A stretch of 64,000 bases of DNA from Pontederia crassipes. Its lineage: Eukaryota > Streptophyta > Magnoliopsida > Commelinales > Pontederiaceae. The stretch lies in NCBI GenBank assembly GCA_030549335.1, contig CM060194.1:35918171-35982170 (forward strand), read 5' to 3'. The position numbers were made by a program, and so were the translations under genes. This document shows, piece after piece, positions 58,840-64,000 of the stretch (within the stretch, counting starts at the first letter, position 1; each line of letters begins with the position of its first letter). Below the pieces are notes generated by a model. The model was not told where the DNA came from. It saw only the letters and a list, made by a program, of their open reading frames with translations, and did not search any database.

Positions 58840-61435
58840 AATACACGACCCTCTGGAAACAAGATGAAGAGAGTAATGATAAAAAAAAGAGAAGAATGTA
58901 TCACTTGTTTAGTGCATCAAAATTTAAATCAATGTAGAACGATGTTTCAAAAATATTTATTTCATATATGAAGATATTTTAGTTTATAATTGCTTTGAAT
59001 AACATCCATTAGTCTTATTCTTAGGATTTAATGATGGCTTCTACAACAACTCATTAGCTTCTATAAAAAAATGCATCAAGGATAAAACCACCTCCTTTAA
59101 CATCGATTTTAAAGTCCATAAAAATGCATCACAAATCAATTCTTAAACGTAAAAGGAAACATCGTTCGCTAAAGCAATAAAACTTATATCTAATTTTGTT
59201 ATGCAAATAATTAGATGAAATGAAAGAAAGAATGTCACCTGCTTTGCTGAGGTTACGACTCTACTGCACAAAGGTTAGTGATAAATCAAATTCCTGAAGC
59301 ACAAAAAAGAAAGAAAAAAAATCCTTCACTCGTAGTGGGCAGAATGCATCACCTTTGCATGAGGTGATTAATATGAAACAATCAGAAAGAAATGTTGATA
59401 CTACCTTTTTAAGATAGAATGAGTTCATCCGCTTGGAGCCTGAGGAGTTGATTCCTAAAAGCTGCAGAGGCTAGGAGACCCTGTATCCGCATGAGTTACT
59501 AACAGGAATGAAAGCATAGTAGGGGCGGCCATGGAGAGATCCGCTCCGATAGGTTGGCGATGGTCGAGTAAATCTTAGCATGAAGCCTTGGCGACGATTA
59601 GGAAGAGGAAAGGAGGGAGGGGCGGTGTAAAGGGATGAGACGAAGGGGGAGGACGAAAAAGAGGAGAGAGGAGGACAGATGGGGGAGTATTGGGTGAGAT
59701 GAGCACATATGGGGGAGAGAGAGGAGAGAGAGAAATAGAAGTGTGCTACGACGAGGAAAATAATTAAAAAAATATGCATGAAAAAGGGAGGTTCTGTGGA
59801 TCACAAAAAGGGGTGAATCAATTTTTTTATTTTTCTTCTTATGGATTTTTAATAAAACTATTTGATTTAATTTTTTTTCTAAACTATACATAGTTATGTG
59901 GTGGGCGGTCAGTATGCAGTAATTTAACTCCGACCAGAAGTGAGAAAACGTGATAAGATTACACGACGATTCTTAGTCAAACTCATGCTAATCAAGAGAT
60001 TAAATTAAAAACATATTAGAATATCTATCCCAAGACACCTATTTAATGCTTAGAGCATTGAAATAATTTATCATACTTCTCAATTCATTAATCTGACTTT
60101 TTCCTTGGCAAATTTTTCTTCCGTGCAAACATGGATTCCCTTGGTATAATATAAAAGTTTTACTACACACTTTATTTTTAATTTACTCCACTTTTCAAAA
60201 GTACATAATTTGTATGAATCTATTAATATTTCTTATCATAATATTTAGTTAGGATGGTAATTTTATGTTGTGTTGATTTACTCTGTAAATAGAGAAATGC
60301 TCAAAGATAAATGTTCAAACAAAAAATAAAAATATAAAGATATTTAAGTATAGTTAAGATTTGATTTTAGTTATATGATAACACAAGTTTTAATTTTACG
60401 TGAAGTTTGAATTTGGATAAATTACAAACAAAATACACATAAAGATAAAGTTATGCTAAACCAAAGTTGAGTTTAATTAAGAAATATGATTTTGATTATA
60501 TGATATAAATTTAGTATTGTAGTCCAATAACACACGCCTTGGTCATAGGTGAGGTACGAGATATGATTTTAGTTACATGAAACCACTTTGGTATTTTTCA
60601 TTAGCACAAGTCTTGACCTCATGTGAAGTTTGGATTTGAATAAAGTTAAAATAAAGATAAAGTTATAATAAATCAAAATAGTAGATGATGAAAATAACTA
60701 TGTAAATTGAGTTCGTAGGCTCCAATTCTTTTATACAATAATACTAATATAGTTATGGAAAATATAAATTTGGCTCATGTAATATTAATTTCTGTTGAGA
60801 AAAAATATTGAAAAAGTTGTAGTTATGGTTTTTTTTTACAAATTATACATATATCCAAAGAAAATAATTTGAAAAGAAACACAAAATCTCAACCGCAATT
60901 TGGTAGAACCATATAAGAAATCTTGAGCAAACGTGAGTTCAATTATCTTCAAATTCATTCTTTTTATTAGTTGAGTATTCTCACTAATATTCAAAATAAG
61001 CTTTAATTTACATATAAAAAAATCTTAACTTTTTACATGAATTTTCTTTCTAGGAGTTTCTACAATAAAAAATCTTAAGGAAAAACTTGCAAGAAGAAAC
61101 ATAATTAATATCTGAAAGAAGAAAAGATTGAAACATTCATCAGGTAAATTGGGCACATATCTTATTATTGCAACTACCTAAAAATTGTTTTAATTTTAAA
61201 TAATACTTTTGCTATACATGTACATGCACAAGAATTCTATGATGCTTATTTAAAATATTCCTTCAAAATAATAATAATTATATTTTCTCATAATATTCCA
61301 AATTGAGGAAAAAACATATAGAATGCATATTAAATTATTCCTTATTATCATGCTAATTCATACTATTCTTAATATATATAATATCTTAGTCAAATATATT
61401 TTATTTGATGAATAGGAGATCACATTCAAGAACAC
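58840..61435. other. Helitron interior between RPA and Rep/helicase genes
   Basis: The first 100 bases can continue the reading of the RPA last exon. 59230-59780 is a GC-richer block whose minus strand resembles a host gene's 5' end: a C/T-rich leader, then ATGGCCGCCCCTACTATGC (59535) with splice-like sites. I cannot name the gene. 60000-60140 resembles the upstream region of the RPA gene. The remainder to 61435 is AT-rich and without recognised features. Confidence 0.5.
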
Positions 61436-64000
61436 ATGGAATTTCAAATGGAAAATGAGCTTGCAGGTGAGTAAATAATTAATCAACTTAAAATTAATTA
61501 TGATAAATATTAACACAAATCTTACTTAATTTTTTAGATGATGACTTTCGGCCTATATGTATGTAATGATGGTACGTATGAGATAATAGTATACTATTAA
61601 CATGTTAATTATGATTTAATTTATGTGCATAAATATAATAAATTATTTTTTCTTTATGATATAGTATTGGGATATAGAAGATCCAAATCATAAATGCAAC
61701 AAATGTGGAGCATATTTTTTATACCAAGAATGGATTAAAATATATTATAAATCTAAAATGTCAGAATTTTCTTTATGTTGTTGTCATCGAAAAGATAATA
61801 TTACCGATTTCACAAGAGCTTCCTCAAGTTTTAAAGGAATTATTATTTGGATTAGGTAAGAAGAATATCTTCAAATTATATCACCATTAAACATATATAT
61901 GATCATTATCATTTTATAACATACCATTGCACAGGTCCCAAAAATGATCACTTCCGAGAAAATATTAGAAGCTACAATTCTATGTTTTCAATGGGTGGAA
62001 AGATTGATATATCAATAAACCAAACAAAAGGGTCAAGGACTTTCAGACTGCATAGTCAAATATATCATCAAATTGGAAGTTTGTTGCCTCTCGATGAATC
62101 ATTCCCAAAATTTGCACAATTATATATTTTCTATACACAGAATGAAGTAGAAAACAGACTTCATGCCACAAGTTTACTTTCTAAATATAATCTTATACTT
62201 AAATTTTTACACATAATTATTTTAGTAAGTTCACCAAATTCTTCTTTTTCACAGTTTCGGTGAAGAAATAAATAAATTTCGCAGAGATATTATTATTGAC
62301 TTGAAACAAATGTTGGATGAACACAATGTTTTAGCAAAAACATTTAGAATGGTAAGAGACAAATTTCAAGAAGATGAACACTCCATAGTAAAACTCAAAT
62401 TAATAGGGAAAAGGAATACCGATGGAAGAAGATATAATTTATCAACAACTCCAGAAGTAGCTACTTTGGTAGTAGGAGATTTTGAACTTTCTAGAGATGA
62501 CAAAGATATTATTATCGAAACTAAATCTGAACAATTACAAAGGATAAATGAGCTAAATGTTGCTTATTTAAGTTTACAATATTCGTTGCTTTATCTTATA
62601 CAGAAGATGGTTATAGGGAAGGTATTTCATTAAATAAAAAAGATGCTTCAACTAAAGGAAGGCAATATGTTGGCATGAGAGAATATTTTTTCCTACAAAA
62701 TTCAAGAAAGGAAGGACGAAATATCATTAATTGTATTATCAAGAAGATTATTTCAACAATTTTTAGTTGAAGTATATACAATGATTGAAGCTTCTCGATT
62801 GAATTATATAAATCTCAATCAAAAGCAATTAAGAGCTGAAATATACAAAGGATTAACAAATGTTGTTTTGCATGGAGAGACTAATCCTTCTTCCAAAGGA
62901 AAAAGAATAATTCTTCAATCTAGCTTTACAGGTGGTGCAAGATATATGATTCAAAATTATCAAGATGCTATGACAATATGCAAATGGGCTGGATATCTTG
63001 ATCTTTTTATTACATTTACTTGCAATCCTAAATGGCCTGAGATCTGCAGATTTTAAAACAACAACAACCTCAACGCTGAAGACCGTCCAGACATATTATC
63101 CAGAGTTTTTAAAATCAAATTGGATCAATTTATTAAAGACTTTCGTGATAATAAAATTTTTGGAGAATTAAAAGTAGGTATAAATTTATACTTCGCAACT
63201 TACATAATTTGAATGTTTTTATTCATAGTTCTGACTATTCATTTATTTAATATTTTTTATGAAATAGTTATATATATATTTGAGTTTCAAAAATGACGAT
63301 TGCCTCATGCTCACATCTTAATTTTTCTTCATGAGCATTATCGATATCCAACAGCTACAGATATTGATCAAATTATTTCAACTGAAATACTTGATGAATC
63401 TATCGAACCTCATTATTATAATGTCGTCAAAAATTTCATATTACATGAACCATGTGGTGATGTTAGAAATCTTATACTCCCATGCAAAATGGAAGATGTA
63501 CATTTTCCCAAAAAATTTGTTGACACAACCACTAGACAAAGATGGCTATCCTATATATAAAAGAAGAGACAATGGAAGAACTATAAAGAAAACTAGCATT
63601 GAGTTGGATAATAGATATGTAGTGCCACACAATGGATTCTTATTACTAATGCATCAAATATTTATTTAAATATGTCAACAAAGGGCATGATCGTATTACT
63701 ATTGCCTTTTCTAAAAGTGCTCAAGAGGAAGATTCATCAAATGTTATCGATGAGATAAATATGTATTATGATTGTTGATATATATCACCTTGTGAAGTTG
63801 CGTGGAGAATTTTTGTCTTTTCAATTCACCATAGAGAACCACCAGTTGAAAGACTATCCATTCATTTACCAAATGAACAAAATGTTATATTCTCTTATTA
63901 TGATTCCATCGACATTGTTGTTAACAGACCAAGTGTAAATGAATCAATGTTTTTACGTTAGTTTGAGGCAATTCTACCCAGAAGTAAGAGAATTGACATA
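61436..64000 (+). pseudogene. Helitron Rep/helicase gene, N-terminal part, decayed and partial
   Basis: A short first exon at 61436-61466 ends at GTGAGT. A segment from 61664 reads YWDIEDPNHKCNKCGAYFLY, a zinc-binding motif typical of plant Helitron proteins. 61935-62260 reads HFRENIRSYNSMFSMGGKID and YHQIGSLLPLDESFPKFAQL. 62285-62640 reads QMLDEHNVLAKTFRMVRDKF and ELNVAYLSLQYSLLY. The Helitron_like_N domain continues with GGARYMIQNYQDAMTICKWA, FITFTCNPKWPEI (62781-63052) and the HUH motif LPHAHILIFL (about 63300). Lesions include frameshifts near 62597 and 62697, TAA at 63054, TGA at 63295 before the HUH block, frameshifts near 63535 and 63655, and TGA near 63776. The helicase domain lies beyond the window. 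The intact protein would nick and unwind DNA for rolling-circle transposition. Confidence 0.85.

Larger units (their letters stand above)
42409..64000 (+). mobile_element. large plant Helitron (RPA + Rep/helicase), split by a CACTA element, runs off the window
   Basis: A Helitron-like 5' end (TCTATATCTATC... then TATATAAAAGG, 42409-42446; the exact first base could be 42409 or 42415) precedes an RPA1-like pseudogene. A Rep/helicase pseudogene begins at 61436. The pair is typical of autonomous plant Helitrons. The two genes have similar upstream sequences (compare 43010-43090 with 60020-60095, both with AATAATTTATCATA). The 3' end lies beyond the window. A 12.3-kb CACTA element interrupts the RPA gene. 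Confidence 0.7.

Noticed and set aside
59471-59891. Two minus-strand frames of 97-102 codons
   Set aside because: Low-complexity Ser/Pro/Phe-rich translation of a C/T-rich leader-like tract; no domain. The block is kept only as a possible captured gene fragment.

Overview
This window is nuclear DNA of a flowering plant. The one intact gene is intronless, very GC-rich and mostly uses G/C-ending codons, and it sits in strongly AT-rich, transposon-packed sequence. That contrast suggests a monocot, but this is an inference and no species is named. Apart from one receptor-like kinase gene, nearly everything recognisable is transposable-element DNA. I saw no tRNA, rRNA or CRISPR.

Layout, left half. 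1-1628 looks like the end of a Ty3/gypsy-type element (polypurine tract and 3' LTR). 1600-2594 holds a decayed minus-strand gag. 3028-19540 is a complete 16.5-kb Ty3/gypsy (Del/Tekay-like) LTR retrotransposon with identical 5-bp target duplications (TTACA), a primer binding site, RT, RNase H and integrase remnants, and LTRs of about 3.4 kb. Its 5' LTR was split by a Helitron-like insertion (about 4167-10361). That insertion carries a hAT element (7191-8675), itself split by a solo LTR (7727-8600), and an RTE LINE 3' end. Its RT region was split by a 1.6-kb non-autonomous CACTA element (13886-15467, TSD TAT).

Middle. 16973-27000 and 27005-36997 are two head-to-tail copies of a 10-kb segment: the distal part of the 3' LTR, a minus-strand deletion-derivative CACTA element, and about 2 kb of AT-rich DNA. 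The copies differ far less than the two LTRs do, so the duplication is younger than the retrotransposon, or it is an assembly artefact. A second hAT-like element (37000-38580) ends only 139 bp before the start codon of the kinase gene (38720-40705), which encodes an SPARK-type extracellular domain, one transmembrane segment and a kinase domain with all core catalytic residues.

Right half. From about 42410 to beyond the window lies a large, once-autonomous plant Helitron with a decayed RPA1-like gene (43378-46559) and a decayed Rep/helicase gene (61436 to the window end). It is split by a 12.3-kb CACTA (En/Spm) element (46560-58839, TSD AAT). That element carries a broken TNP2-type transposase gene and a broken Transposase_24-type second gene, the latter interrupted by a 3-kb solo LTR (54003-57020).

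I found no new protein-coding system. The strongest observations are the nested insertion order with its empty sites, the recent 10-kb tandem duplication, a hAT end at the kinase promoter, and a hairpin kept upstream of the transposase start in two diverged CACTA lineages.
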